Assembly: GCA_033344895.1 (NCBI GenBank)
Contig: JAWPMN010000001.1
Location: 1,054,001 to 1,118,000, forward strand
Source of the DNA: Alphaproteobacteria bacterium
Lineage (GTDB): Bacteria; Pseudomonadota; Alphaproteobacteria; UBA8366; Aestuariispiraceae
DNA length: 64,000 nt
Reading direction: 5' to 3'
The position numbers were made by a program, and so were the translations under genes. The notes beneath the pieces are model-generated. The model worked only from the letters and a program-made list of their open reading frames with translations, ran no database searches and was not told where the DNA came from. Shown here piece by piece: positions 35,384-44,423 of the stretch (positions are counted from its first letter, which is position 1; every line of letters begins with the position of its first letter).

Positions 35384-37030
35384 TTGTCCGATACTCCCGC
35401 CAAAGATGCCCCGATCCTGACCGTCGACGATCTGTCGGTCTCCTTCAACCTGCCCGGCGGTCCGGTCGAGGCGGTGAAGCATGTCGGCTTTTCCATCGCC
35501 CGCGGCGAGACCCTGGCCCTTGTCGGGGAAAGCGGATCCGGCAAGTCCGTGACCGCCCTGTCGATCCTGCAGTTGCTGCCCTATCCGACGGCCTCGCACC
35601 CCAACGGCTCCATCCGGTATGAAGGACAAGAGCTTGTCGGCGCCAAGGAGGCCGCCCTGCGCAAGGTACGCGGCAACGATATCGCGATGATCTTTCAGGA
35701 GCCGATGACCAGCCTGAACCCGCTTCATACGGTGGAAAAGCAGGTCGCGGAGGCGCTGGTCATCCACAAGGGGATGAGCCGAAGCGAGGCGCGCCCCCGG
35801 GTGCTGGACCTGTTGTCCAAGGTCGGCATCCGCGACGCGGAGAGCCGCCTGAACGCCTATCCGCACGAGCTGTCCGGTGGCCAGCGTCAGCGGGTCATGA
35901 TCGCCATGGCGTTGGCCAACGAGCCGGACCTGTTGATCGCGGACGAGCCGACGACCGCCTTGGACGTTACCATCCAGGCCCAGATCCTGAAGCTGTTGCA
36001 GGACCTGCAGCGGGAAACCGGCATGGCGATGCTGTTCATCACCCACGATCTGGGGATCGTGAGACGCTTCGCCGACCGGGTTTGTGTCATGCAGAATGGC
36101 AGGATTGTAGAATCCGGACGCACGACGGAAATCTTCGACAATCCGGGGCACGAATATACGCGGGCTCTGCTGGCGGCCCAGCCCAGCGGCCGCAAGGAAC
36201 CGGTACCGGACGGCGCGCCGCTGATCATGAAGGGCGACGGGGTGAAAGTCTGGTTCCCGATCAAGAAGGGGTTGCTGCGCCGGACGGTCGATCACATTCG
36301 CGCGGTGGATGGGATCGACGTTACCATCCGCGAAGGCCAGACCGTCGGCGTGGTCGGAGAGAGCGGCTCCGGCAAGACCACTCTGGCCATGGCGCTGCTG
36401 CGTCTGATCGGATCCCAGGGCGGAATCGCGTTTGAGGACACGCCAATCACCGGATTGAGCGGCAAGAAGCTGCGCAGTTTGCGGCGCCGGATGCAGGTCG
36501 TCTTCCAGGACCCCTACGGCAGCCTGAGCCCGCGCATGTCAGTCGGCGAGATCGTCGCTGAAGGCCTAGAGGTGCACAAGATCGGCGACAATGCGGAGGA
36601 ACGTGACCGCATGGTGGTCGACGTCCTGCGGGAGGTCGGCCTGGATCCGGAAAGCCGCCACCGCTATCCGCATGAATTTTCCGGCGGCCAGCGTCAACGT
36701 ATCGCCATCGCCCGAGCGCTGATCCTGAAACCGCGTTTCGTCGTGCTGGACGAGCCGACCTCCGCGCTGGACATGTCGGTTCAGGCGCAGATCGTCGACC
36801 TTCTGCGCGATCTGCAGAAGAAGCACAAGCTGGCCTATCTGTTCATCAGTCACGACCTGAAGGTCGTACGCGCCATGGCCGATACGGTGATCGTCATGCG
36901 CGACGGCAAGGTTGTGGAGACCGGGCCCGCCGAGCAGATCTTCGAGACCCCATCCGATCCCTATACCAGGGCGCTGCTGGCCGCCGCCCTCGACCTCAAG
37001 GCAGACGAGAGCGGCGTCGTGGCGATGTAA
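35384..37030 (+). CDS. yejF: Peptide ABC transporter, fused dual ATP-binding protein (YejF type)
   Basis: A 548-residue protein with two complete ABC domains. The first (about residues 10-265) has [10 protein letters not shown] and [19 protein letters not shown]; the second (about 285-545) has [10 protein letters not shown] and [19 protein letters not shown]. Fusion of the two ATPases in one chain is typical of YejF. The start is TTG at 35384, directly after the yejE stop, so translation is probably coupled. Confidence 0.95.
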   Translation: MSDTPAKDAPILTVDDLSVSFNLPGGPVEAVKHVGFSIARGETLALVGESGSGKSVTALSILQLLPYPTASHPNGSIRYEGQELVGAKEAALRKVRGNDIAMIFQEPMTSLNPLHTVEKQVAEALVIHKGMSRSEARPRVLDLLSKVGIRDAESRLNAYPHELSGGQRQRVMIAMALANEPDLLIADEPTTALDVTIQAQILKLLQDLQRETGMAMLFITHDLGIVRRFADRVCVMQNGRIVESGRTTEIFDNPGHEYTRALLAAQPSGRKEPVPDGAPLIMKGDGVKVWFPIKKGLLRRTVDHIRAVDGIDVTIREGQTVGVVGESGSGKTTLAMALLRLIGSQGGIAFEDTPITGLSGKKLRSLRRRMQVVFQDPYGSLSPRMSVGEIVAEGLEVHKIGDNAEERDRMVVDVLREVGLDPESRHRYPHEFSGGQRQRIAIARALILKPRFVVLDEPTSALDMSVQAQIVDLLRDLQKKHKLAYLFISHDLKVVRAMADTVIVMRDGKVVETGPAEQIFETPSDPYTRALLAAALDLKADESGVVAM

Positions 37031-37051
37031 GAGGCCGGAAGAACCCGCCGC

Positions 37052-37372
37052 TCAGCTCAGCGTGACGGCGGTACCGTTGGCGACGACCATCAGCATGCCG
37101 TTTTCCTTGCCCAGGACTTCATAATCCAGATCGACGGCGACCACGGCATCGGCGCCCAGATCCTGGGCCTGACGCTCCAGATCCTCCAGCGCTGCTTCCT
37201 TCGCGTCCCGCAGAACCTTCTCATAGGAGCCGGAGCGGCCGCCGACGATGTCCCGCACGCTTGCGAAGAGGTCGCGGAAGATGTTTGCCCCAATGATCGC
37301 CTCGCCGCTGACAATACCCTTATAGCCAGTGATCTGGCGGCCTTCGACGGAATCGGTTGTGGTGACGATCAT
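37052..37372 (-). CDS. YbjQ-family (DUF74, heavy-metal-binding domain) protein
   Basis: A 106-residue protein with the full YbjQ signature: [41 protein letters not shown] and [19 protein letters not shown]. YbjQ forms a pentamer; the metal-binding name comes from annotation and a clear role is not established. GGGAGCGTCCCACC lies before ATG 37372. It is convergent with yejF (21 nt) and divergent from the MFS gene. Confidence 0.93.
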   Translation of the reverse strand: MIVTTTDSVEGRQITGYKGIVSGEAIIGANIFRDLFASVRDIVGGRSGSYEKVLRDAKEAALEDLERQAQDLGADAVVAVDLDYEVLGKENGMLMVVANGTAVTLS

Positions 37373-37435
37373 GGTGGGACGCTCCCTTCAATGTGTGTTA
37401 CAGCGAACGCCAACCTATCTGGATAGGGTGACAAA

Positions 37436-38689
37436 ATGAACCGAAAAGCCGCCCTCGGCTGGTGTCTTTACGATTGGGCGAATTCCGCCTTTCCGACGCT
37501 GATCTCCACCTTTGTCTTCGCGACCTACTTCACCCAGGCGGTTGCGGAAAACCCGGACAAGGGGGCGTCCCAATGGGGCTATGCGACCTCGGCCGCGGCA
37601 CTGGCCATTGCGGTCCTGGCCCCGGTCCTGGGCGCGATCGCGGACCGGGCGGGACGGCGCAAGCCCTGGCTGTTGGCGCTGACCCTTCTGGGTGCCGTCA
37701 CGACGGCGGCGCTGTGGACGGCGACGCCGGAGCCTTCGGCCGTGGTCTCGGCCCTCGCCCTGATGGCGGTGGCGACCGTCTGTTTCGAACTGGGCATGGT
37801 GTTCTACAATGCCATGTTGCCCGACATCGCCCCGGACCACATGACCGGCAGGATCTCCGGCTGGGGCTGGGGGCTCGGCTATGCCGGCGGCCTCACAGCG
37901 CTGGTTCTGAGCCTCGTGCTGTTCGTGCAGCCGGACCCGGCGCTGTTCGGTCTGAACAAGGAAACCAGCGAGCATATCCGCGCAATTCCGGTCCTTGCCG
38001 GGGTCTGGATGGCGATCTTCGCCCTGCCGATCTTTCTGTGGACGCCGGACCGACCCGGCAATGCCGCCATCGGCTACGGCGATGCCGTGAAGCAGGGGCT
38101 GCAGACACTTTGGCGAACCCTGCGGACGATCCGACAATATGGCACGGTTCTGCGTTTCCTGATTGCCCGCATGTTCTATATCGACGGGCTGAACACATTG
38201 TTCGCATTCGGCGGCATCTTTGCGGCCGCGGCCTTCGGCATGACCGGCGAGGAGGTATTGCTGTTCGGCATTTCGCTGAACGTCACCGCCGGGATCGGTG
38301 CGGCGGCCTTTGCCTTCCTGGACGATCGCTGGGGGCCGAAACCGGTTATCGCGATTTCCGTCGGGGCCATCGCGCTGATCGGGTTGGGCATGCTGGTCGT
38401 TGAAGACAAGACGGTATTCTGGGCGCTTGGCCTCGGTATCGGCCTGTTTCTGGGTCCGTCCCAGGCGGCCAGCCGGTCGCTGATGGCGCGCATCGCACCG
38501 CCGGAACTGCGCACCGAGTTCTTCGGTCTCTACGCCCTGTCCGGCAAGGCAACGGCCTTCCTCGGCCCGGCCCTGCTGGCCTTCGTCATTGATCAGACGG
38601 CCAGCCAGCGCCTCGGCATGGCGACCATTCTGCCTTTCCTGGCGGTTGGGCTGCTGTTGCTCTGGGGCGTGAAAGTCAGACGGCCCTAA
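37436..38689 (+). CDS. MFS transporter of the UMF1/Atg22-like family
   Basis: A 417-residue membrane protein with about twelve spans. The N-terminal LGWCLYDWANSAFPTLISTF is the hallmark of the UMF1 family, related to yeast Atg22 (vacuolar amino-acid effluxer). The loop GAIADRAGRRKPWL is the MFS motif A. The substrate is unknown. The stop overlaps the convergent dapB stop by 4 nt. Confidence 0.9.
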   Translation: MNRKAALGWCLYDWANSAFPTLISTFVFATYFTQAVAENPDKGASQWGYATSAAALAIAVLAPVLGAIADRAGRRKPWLLALTLLGAVTTAALWTATPEPSAVVSALALMAVATVCFELGMVFYNAMLPDIAPDHMTGRISGWGWGLGYAGGLTALVLSLVLFVQPDPALFGLNKETSEHIRAIPVLAGVWMAIFALPIFLWTPDRPGNAAIGYGDAVKQGLQTLWRTLRTIRQYGTVLRFLIARMFYIDGLNTLFAFGGIFAAAAFGMTGEEVLLFGISLNVTAGIGAAAFAFLDDRWGPKPVIAISVGAIALIGLGMLVVEDKTVFWALGLGIGLFLGPSQAASRSLMARIAPPELRTEFFGLYALSGKATAFLGPALLAFVIDQTASQRLGMATILPFLAVGLLLLWGVKVRRP

Positions 38690-39501
38690 TCGAGGCCCAG
38701 GACATCGCGCATCGTGTAGAGGCCGAAGGGCTGCTTGCGGGCCCAGCGGGCGGCACGGACGGCCCCGGCGGCGAAGATCTTGCGGTCGCTGGCCTTGTGA
38801 CCGATCTCGATCCGCTCCCCGTCTCCGGCAAAGATCACCGTGTGTTCACCGACGACATCCCCGCCGCGCAAAGTGGCATAGCCGATCTTGCCGGCCGGGC
38901 GGGCTCCGGTATGGCCCTCGCGGGACAGGACAGCCGCCTCCTCATGGGCGACGTCGCGCCCCTTCGCCGCCGCCTTGCCCAGCCCCAGCGCCGTACCGGA
39001 CGGGGCGTCGACCTTGTGGCGGTGATGCATCTCCACAATCTCGATATCGTAGTCGTCGCCCAGCACCGCCGCGACCTTCTCCGTCAGGGCCAGCAGCAGG
39101 TTGACCCCCACGGACATGTTCGGGGCATAAACCACCTGACAGTGCCGGGCAGCCAGTTCCAGCGCGGCCTCGTCATCCTTTGTCATGCCGGTCGTGCCAA
39201 CGATATGGGCCGCATTCGCCTGCGCGCAGAGGCGGGCATGCTCCACCGTGGCATCCGGCGTCGTGAAATCGATCACCGCATGGGCACGGGCAATGACCGG
39301 GGCCGGATCGTCTTCAATATGCACGCCCAGCGATTTCACACCGGCAATCGCGCCGACATCCTCCCCGATATGCGCGGCGCGCTCCCGGCCGGTCGCACCG
39401 GAAACCCGGCAGCCGTCAGTCATCGTGACCTCCCGGACGAGCATCTGCCCCATCCGGCCGGCAGCCCCCATGATCGCGATGTTGAGCGTGTAATCCGACA
39501 T
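38686..39501 (-). CDS. dapB: 4-hydroxy-tetrahydrodipicolinate reductase
   Basis: DapB reduces the dihydrodipicolinate precursor with NAD(P)H in lysine and meso-diaminopimelate synthesis. The 271 residues contain the nucleotide-binding GAAGRMG (about 12-18), VIDFTTPDATVEHA, GTTGMTKDDE, the catalytic HHRHKVDAPSGTAL and the RGGDVVGEHTVIFAGDGERIEI stretch. It stands alone; no other dap genes are in the window. Confidence 0.97.
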   Translation of the reverse strand: MSDYTLNIAIMGAAGRMGQMLVREVTMTDGCRVSGATGRERAAHIGEDVGAIAGVKSLGVHIEDDPAPVIARAHAVIDFTTPDATVEHARLCAQANAAHIVGTTGMTKDDEAALELAARHCQVVYAPNMSVGVNLLLALTEKVAAVLGDDYDIEIVEMHHRHKVDAPSGTALGLGKAAAKGRDVAHEEAAVLSREGHTGARPAGKIGYATLRGGDVVGEHTVIFAGDGERIEIGHKASDRKIFAAGAVRAARWARKQPFGLYTMRDVLGLD

Positions 39502-39561
39502 TCACTGCCCCTGTTACCTACTGTCATACCCGTTCGTTTAGACGGAATAGGCGCGCCGGGG

Positions 39562-40398
39562 TCAAGCGAAGTTTCCGACACGGAAAACGGAAATCAGCCA
39601 ATCACCGACGGCCGAAACCGCCTGCCGTGCCCGAGACCGATCCAGCACCAACATCCAGATCTCACGCTCGGCCACCGGCGGGCCAGTTACGGAAATGCCC
39701 TTCAGTCCGGGCGCCAGCCCCTGGGGCAACAACGTCCTGCCGAGCCCCGCCTGGACCGCCGCGATGGCCGTCTCGATATCCGCGACCCGCAACCCGCCCC
39801 CGGACAATTCGGCATGTTCCTCGATCCAGGCCGCCTGGGGCAGATGACGCGCCGACTCGTCATAGGAAATCCACGGAAGGCTTTCACCCTTCGGCTGGGA
39901 TGACTGACAGGGAACGAAGGCGACCCGCCCGACCCGCCGCGTGAGGGCTCGGGAATCCGTCTCGGGTCGGGCGAAGCGCAATGCGATATCCACTTCCCGT
40001 CGGGCTAGGCTGAGGTTTTGGGAATCGGGCAGCAGCGATAGCGCGATTTCCGGGCAAGCCTTTCCAAAGGCGGGAAGTTCCGGAATCAGCACGCGATTGA
40101 TCAACCAGGGAACGGCGGTCACTCGCACCGTTCCCCGCGGGCCTGCGGCAGACCCGGATCGAAGCGCAGTCTCCACCGTGTCTTCCATGTCGGCTGCGCG
40201 CTGCAGGATCTCGACACCCCGATCGGTCGGATGACAGCGTCCATCGGCACGGTTGAAGACAGGATAGCCTAAAGTCTCCTCCGCTGCGGCAAGGCGGCGG
40301 GCGACAGTGGTCTGGTCGACCTTCAGCCGGCGCGCCGCCCCGGATAGCGTTCCGGCCCGCGCCACGGCCAGGAGAAATCGGAAATGATCCCAGTTCAT
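39562..40398 (-). CDS. LysR-family transcriptional regulator
   Basis: A 278-residue LysR regulator. The HTH is NWDHFRFLLAVARAGTLSGAA...VDQTTVARRLAAAEE; the Asp-Gln-Thr-Thr recognition helix is typical of the subfamily that starts MNWD(H/D)FR. The effector domain runs from about residue 90. ATG 40398 follows AGGAAGACCTG. It is divergent from a YciI-like gene, with LysR-type operator candidates between them, so the YciI gene is the probable target. Confidence 0.93.
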   Translation of the reverse strand: MNWDHFRFLLAVARAGTLSGAARRLKVDQTTVARRLAAAEETLGYPVFNRADGRCHPTDRGVEILQRAADMEDTVETALRSGSAAGPRGTVRVTAVPWLINRVLIPELPAFGKACPEIALSLLPDSQNLSLARREVDIALRFARPETDSRALTRRVGRVAFVPCQSSQPKGESLPWISYDESARHLPQAAWIEEHAELSGGGLRVADIETAIAAVQAGLGRTLLPQGLAPGLKGISVTGPPVAEREIWMLVLDRSRARQAVSAVGDWLISVFRVGNFA

Positions 40399-40415
40399 CA
40401 GGTCTTCCTGCATTT

Positions 40416-40441
40416 TTGCAGATTATTTTCGCAATGTTGCG
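40416..40441. promoter_or_regulatory. LysR operator candidates between lysR and yciI
   Basis: TTGC-N11-GCAA at 40416-40434 fits the T-N11-A LysR pattern. It overlaps a second inverted repeat, CGCAA-TG-TTGCG (40430-40441). The pair sits in the 106-nt gap between the divergent starts, 18 nt upstream of the lysR ATG. Confidence 0.55.
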
Positions 40442-40504
40442 GATTTATGCGAGCCGATGCAACGGTCACACTCGTCCCGGCAATGCATGCAGGGAGGCAG
40501 GACC

Positions 40505-40795
40505 ATGAAATTCGCCGTTCTCTTTACCGACAATCCGGAACACGCCGATGCCCGCGAGCGGCTGATGCCGGATCATTTGACCTTTCTTGAACGTCATGCC
40601 GATCAAATCGACGCGGCAGGTCCCTTGAGTGAGAACGGGGACCCGGCGGGGGGCCTCTGGATCGTCGAGGCGGAAAGCCTGGACGCTGCCACGGCACTGG
40701 TCGAAGCGGATCCGTTCTGGCCCACCGGCTTGCGGAAAGCAGTCCGAATTCTTGCCTGGCGGCAGGTCTTTTCCGATGGTCGGCGGTGTCTCTGA
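40505..40795 (+). CDS. YciI-like (dimeric alpha-beta barrel) protein
   Basis: A 96-residue protein starting MKFAVLFTDNPEHA, with HLTFLERHADQIDAAGPL, GGLWIVEAESLDAA and the conserved DPFWPTGLRKAVRILAW. The YciI fold is related to ABM monooxygenases; His and Asp residues of the family are kept (H in HLTFLE and D in ADPF). Function is unknown. GGAGGCAGGACC precedes ATG 40505. The divergent LysR gene is the probable regulator. Confidence 0.88.
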   Translation: MKFAVLFTDNPEHADARERLMPDHLTFLERHADQIDAAGPLSENGDPAGGLWIVEAESLDAATALVEADPFWPTGLRKAVRILAWRQVFSDGRRCL

Positions 40796-40893
40796 CGCAT
40801 CGATCCCCCTGCGGCAACAAGGGGTTTGTTCCTTGCGGCGCGGCGCGGTAGAAGCGCGCGTCACATGCCGCAGAATCGAAAGGACATGCCGCT

Positions 40894-42138
40894 ATGCTGC
40901 AACAGGAACCGTTGCCCGAGGACATCGCCGGATCCAAGGTCCTGCTTCTCGAAGGCATATCGGAAAAGGCGGTCCGGCATTTCGAAAGTCTCGGCTTCCG
41001 CCATGTCGTGCGGGAAACCAAGGCATTGCAGGGCGACGATCTGGTCGCGGCACTGAAAGACGTGCGGATTCTGGGCATCCGGTCGCGCAGTCAGGTTGAC
41101 GATGCGATCCTGGCCCGTGCCGAAATGCTGCGGGTCGTCGGCTGCTTTTCGGTCGGCACCAACCAGATCGACCTCGACGCGGCCCAACGCCGTGGCATCC
41201 CGGTCTTCAACGCGCCCTTCTCGAACACGCGCAGCGTCGCGGAACTGACGATCGCGGAAGCGGTGATGCTGTTGCGCAGGACATTTGCCCGGTCCAGTGC
41301 CGCCCATGCCGGCCGCTGGGACAAATCAGCGGCAGGCAGCTACGAATTGCGGGGCAAGACGCTGGGTATCGTCGGATACGGCAATATCGGCAGCCAGCTT
41401 GCCGTATTGGCGGAAGCCATGGGCATGCGCGTCGTCTATTTCGATCACACCGACAAGCTGCGTCACGGAAATGTCGAACCGATCGAAAGCCTGGACGTCC
41501 TGCTGTCCACTGCGGACATTGTCAGCCTGCACGTACCGGAAACGCCGCAGACCAGGAACATGATCGGCGCGGCGGAAATCGCGAAGATGAAGAAGGGCGC
41601 CTATCTGATCAACAATGCGCGCGGCACGGTTGTCGATTTGGATGCGCTGGCCGGTGCCCTGCGCGACGGTCACCTGGCCGGTGCCGCCGTCGATGTCTTT
41701 CCGGTCGAACCGAAATCCAACGCCGATGAGTTCGAATCCCCGCTGCGCGGCCTGGAGAACGTCATTCTGACCCCGCATGTCGGTGGCTCCACCCTGGAGG
41801 CGCAAGAACGGATCGGTGACGAGGTCGCCCGCAAACTGTCGGAATATGCCAACAACGGATCGACCGTCGGCGCAGTGAATTTCCCGCAGGTGCAACTGCC
41901 GCCGCGGACCGATGTCACGCGCTTCATTCAGGTGCAGCGCAATCTTCCGGGCGAACTGCGAAAGCTGAACGACATCTTCGCAGACCGTCAGGTCAACATC
42001 GCCGCGCAGCACTATCAGACCCAGGGCGAGATCGGTTATGTCGTGCTGGATGCCGAGGGAACGGTGGAGGACGCCGATTCCATCGTCGCGGATATCAAGA
42101 CACTGCCCGGAACGCTGCGTGCCCGCGTGCTGCGCTGA
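40894..42138 (+). CDS. serA: D-3-phosphoglycerate dehydrogenase
   Basis: SerA oxidises 3-phosphoglycerate to phosphohydroxypyruvate, the first step of serine synthesis. The 414-residue length and the C-terminal ACT domain (about 340-414, GELRKLNDIFADRQVNIAAQHYQTQGEIGYVVLD) match the E. coli type, which is feedback-inhibited by serine. NAD-binding GIVGYGNIGSQ is near residue 158, and the catalytic His is in LTPHVGGST near residue 295. A bidirectional terminator follows. Confidence 0.96.
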   Translation: MLQQEPLPEDIAGSKVLLLEGISEKAVRHFESLGFRHVVRETKALQGDDLVAALKDVRILGIRSRSQVDDAILARAEMLRVVGCFSVGTNQIDLDAAQRRGIPVFNAPFSNTRSVAELTIAEAVMLLRRTFARSSAAHAGRWDKSAAGSYELRGKTLGIVGYGNIGSQLAVLAEAMGMRVVYFDHTDKLRHGNVEPIESLDVLLSTADIVSLHVPETPQTRNMIGAAEIAKMKKGAYLINNARGTVVDLDALAGALRDGHLAGAAVDVFPVEPKSNADEFESPLRGLENVILTPHVGGSTLEAQERIGDEVARKLSEYANNGSTVGAVNFPQVQLPPRTDVTRFIQVQRNLPGELRKLNDIFADRQVNIAAQHYQTQGEIGYVVLDAEGTVEDADSIVADIKTLPGTLRARVLR

Positions 42139-42166
42139 CCCTTGCGCAGAAATACATACAGAAAGA

Positions 42167-42200
42167 AAAAGCCCCACATCACCTTCGATACGGGGCTTTT
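42167..42200. terminator. Bidirectional terminator between serA and the DUF4167 gene
   Basis: AAAAGCCCC (42167-42175) and GGGGCTTTT (42192-42200) form a 9-bp stem with U-tracts on both strands. It lies between the convergent serA and DUF4167 genes and can end both transcripts. Confidence 0.85.
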
Positions 42201-42222
42201 CTCATGATGTGTCTTGCCGAAA

Positions 42223-42828
42223 TCAGTCGGCGGTAATTGACAGCTCCTGCTGAGCGGGTGCCTCCGCAACAGCCGCAGGCGCTTCCCCACCGGCATCGGC
42301 GCTTTCCGCGGCCGGCGCGTCGGCATCGGCCGAACGGCTGCGACGACCGCGCCCGCGGCCACCACCGTTGCTGCCGCCACCATTGCTGCTGCTATTGCTG
42401 CTGGACCGGCGACCGCGCCCACGGCCGGAACCGCCGCCATTGTTGCCGCCGCTATTGCTGCTGTCGTTCCCGGAACTCGAATCGGCGGACGCAGCGGTAT
42501 CTTCGCTGTTATCCGTATCGTCGTTGCTGTCCGTATCCGGCTGACTTTCGTTCGCCGGATCGGCCTGCTGCTGACGCGCCTGCCGGTCATTGTTGCCGTC
42601 GTTCAGGATCCGGTAATAGTGCTCCGCGTGCTGAAGCATGTTCTCCGCCATGACCCGATCACCGGAACCCTGCGCATCGCGGGCCAGCTGAATGTATTTC
42701 TCGTAGACCTGGGTCGCGTTACCGCGAATTCGAATGCCGGGGCCATTGGAATCGAAATTCTGGCGGGACGGATTGCTACGACGGGCGTTGTTGCGGTGCC
42801 GCCCGCGGTTTTGCTTCTGATTGTTCAC
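42223..42828 (-). CDS. DUF4167-domain protein with Ser/Gly/Asn/Arg-rich disordered tail
   Basis: A 201-residue protein. The N-terminal DUF4167 region (about 1-85) has NNARRSNPSRQNFDSNGPGIRIRG, TQVYEKYIQLARDAQGSGDRV and AENMLQHAEHYYRIL. The rest is low complexity: an acidic Asp/Ser/Asn stretch, then RGRGRR blocks between Ser/Gly runs that resemble RNA-binding RGG tails, ending acidic/Ala-rich. The family is almost confined to Alphaproteobacteria; an RNA-linked role is inferred from the RGG-like blocks. Often this gene sits near prmC/prfA, which are not present here. Confidence 0.92.
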   Translation of the reverse strand: MNNQKQNRGRHRNNARRSNPSRQNFDSNGPGIRIRGNATQVYEKYIQLARDAQGSGDRVMAENMLQHAEHYYRILNDGNNDRQARQQQADPANESQPDTDSNDDTDNSEDTAASADSSSGNDSSNSGGNNGGGSGRGRGRRSSSNSSSNGGGSNGGGRGRGRRSRSADADAPAAESADAGGEAPAAVAEAPAQQELSITAD

Positions 42829-43147
42829 GCGTTACCTCTTGAGGTCCGATTGCGTCATGCGAGGGGACGATAATGTCCGTGTCATCGCGGCGCCCGATCA
42901 ATATCGGGTCGATTCGTCTTCGCGCTCGCGGAAGGTCGGACCCGCACAGCCTCAGCGATGAAACGTCCCTCCGGGGTCCGACGTCCCGCAAAGTAGCCCG
43001 TGGTCGCGCCCAATCCAAGCATTTTTTATGGTATTGCCTGCAAACTGCCCCAATTTCCGGGCTTTGCGGCAAGATGACACTGCCATTCCCAGACATTGGG
43101 CACAGGTGCTTTACCGATCCGGAACGAGTGCGGCCAGCGAACGGGAC
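42829..43147 (-). other. 319-nt region upstream of the DUF4167 gene with inverted repeats
   Basis: No protein gene is convincing. On the DUF4167 side there are two exact inverted repeats: CCCGAT-N4-ATCGGG (42893-42908) and GTCGGACCC (42935-42943) with GGGTCCGAC (42974-42982), the latter enclosing about 30 nt. An A/T-rich patch near 43022-43033 may hold the promoter, which would give the mRNA a structured leader of roughly 180-200 nt. A small RNA cannot be excluded. Past 43060 I see nothing distinctive. Confidence 0.45.
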
Positions 43148-44053
43148 TCACGCCTCCCAGGGGGGCGTTTCGCCATAGCTGCCGGCCAGATGGTCGACGA
43201 AGGCGCGAATCTTCGGGGACAGGTTCTTTCGGTCGGAATAGACCGCGAGGATCGACGACCCCTCGTAGGAATAACCCGGCAGAACCCGGACCAGACGGCC
43301 GGATTTCAGGTCGGGGCCAACCAGGTAAGTGGACAGGCGCGCGATACCGAGGCCGGACAGGGCAGCGTGATAGACCGCATCCGCGCTGTTGACCTCCAGA
43401 TTGCCGCGAACCTTCAGGACCTTCGGCCCGTCCGGCGTGTCGAAGCGCCAGTCGTTCCAGCGCGACACCGTGGTCAACGTCAGGCAATTGTGCCGCATCA
43501 GATCTTCCGGCGATTCCGGCATGCCGTAGCGGTTGATATAGTCCGGTGAGGCGCAGCAGACGCGCCGGTTCGTTGCCAGCTTGCGCGCAACCAGCGTGTC
43601 GTCATCGATCTGTTCGGTGAAGCGGATCGCCACGTCGATCTGTTCCGCCACGAGGTCGAGCGGCCGATCGCTGAGTTCCAGCACCACCCGGACGTCGGGA
43701 TTGTCCCGCATGAATTCAGGTAGATGCGGCAGAAGTTGGGTCTTGCCGAAGGCGACGGTCGAGGCGACGCGCAACGTGCCCTGCGGGTGATCGCCAAGCG
43801 ACACCATCGCGGCCTCCGCCTCCGCAACCTTCTCGGCAATCTCGACGCACCGGCGGTAGAAGGACTCGCCTTCTTCGGTCAAGGACATGCGCCGGGTGGA
43901 TCGGTGCAGGAGGCGCACGCCCAGCCGGTCTTCCAACTGCCCGATCTGCTTGCTGATCGCGGAAGGGGTCAGCCCCTCCCGGCGAGCGGCAGCGGAAAAT
44001 CCGCCCTCCTCCACGACTTTCGCGAACAGCAGCATCTGCGGCGCGAGGTCCAT
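43148..44053 (-). CDS. LysR-family transcriptional regulator
   Basis: A 301-residue LysR regulator with HTH (MDLAPQMLLFAKVVEEGGFSAAARREGLTPSAISKQIGQLEDRLG) and an effector domain with the AVYSDRKNLSPKIRAFVDHL ending typical of the DmlR/AaeR-like group. It faces away from a small gene at 44203 across a 149-nt gap with direct repeats. The inducer is unknown. Confidence 0.93.
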   Translation of the reverse strand: MDLAPQMLLFAKVVEEGGFSAAARREGLTPSAISKQIGQLEDRLGVRLLHRSTRRMSLTEEGESFYRRCVEIAEKVAEAEAAMVSLGDHPQGTLRVASTVAFGKTQLLPHLPEFMRDNPDVRVVLELSDRPLDLVAEQIDVAIRFTEQIDDDTLVARKLATNRRVCCASPDYINRYGMPESPEDLMRHNCLTLTTVSRWNDWRFDTPDGPKVLKVRGNLEVNSADAVYHAALSGLGIARLSTYLVGPDLKSGRLVRVLPGYSYEGSSILAVYSDRKNLSPKIRAFVDHLAGSYGETPPWEA

Positions 44054-44140
44054 GCCTTCCCTCCTGCCATTTGTTCCTCAGACTAACAGGGCATTGGAGT
44101 CTTTAGCCCCTTCATCTTTCCGCATTCACATATCATCTTG

Positions 44141-44176
44141 TTGTGCAACGCAACATGAATTTTGTGCGACGCAACA
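44141..44176 (+). repeat. Two 15-bp direct repeats with inner TGC-N3-GCA symmetry
   Basis: TTGTGCAACGCAACA (44141-44155) and TTGTGCGACGCAACA (44162-44176) differ at one base and start 21 bp apart, two helical turns. Each contains TGC-N3-GCA. They lie 27-62 nt upstream of ATG 44203, so they are probably operator sites. The pattern recalls sites in front of phasin genes bound by PhaR, but that link is a guess. Confidence 0.55.
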
Positions 44177-44202
44177 CGGCGCACGCATCAAGGAGACCCA
44201 TC

Positions 44203-44418
44203 ATGACTGCTTTCAATGCCGAACGCGACATCCGTGCCCTCGACTATGAAGAAGTGCGCGCCTACATCGCCGAGGGCCGCCGCCAGCAGGGCGCCGCCAT
44301 CCGTTCGATGACCGCCGCCGCGGGCCGCGGCCTGTACCGACTGGTACGCAACGCGGTACACGCTGTGCGCCACGCCCTGCATCTCGACGGTAACGGGCAC
44401 GCCAACCCGGCGCGCTGA
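44203..44418 (+). CDS. Small basic helical protein, unknown
   Basis: A 71-residue protein starting MTAFNAERDIRALDYEEVRAY, then EGRRQQGAAIRSMTAAAGRGLYRLVRNAV and a His/Arg-rich tail. It is predicted to be almost fully helical and has no signal peptide. AAGGAGA is well placed before ATG 44203. Upstream direct repeats suggest specific regulation. The small size and basic amphipathic helix recall stress-related DUF1127-type proteins, but I do not see their conserved motif. prmA is convergent, 5 nt away. Confidence 0.7.
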   Translation: MTAFNAERDIRALDYEEVRAYIAEGRRQQGAAIRSMTAAAGRGLYRLVRNAVHAVRHALHLDGNGHANPAR

Positions 44419-44423
44419 TCCCG

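Noticed and set aside
33946-35544. A 532-codon minus-strand frame antisense to yejBE
   Set aside because: Shadow of a complete, motif-rich transporter operon on the other strand.
42340-42480. Repetitive GCC/GCT/CCG tract that could suggest a repeat array or CRISPR
   Set aside because: It codes for Ser/Gly and RGRGRR runs of the DUF4167 protein; no regular spacers are present.
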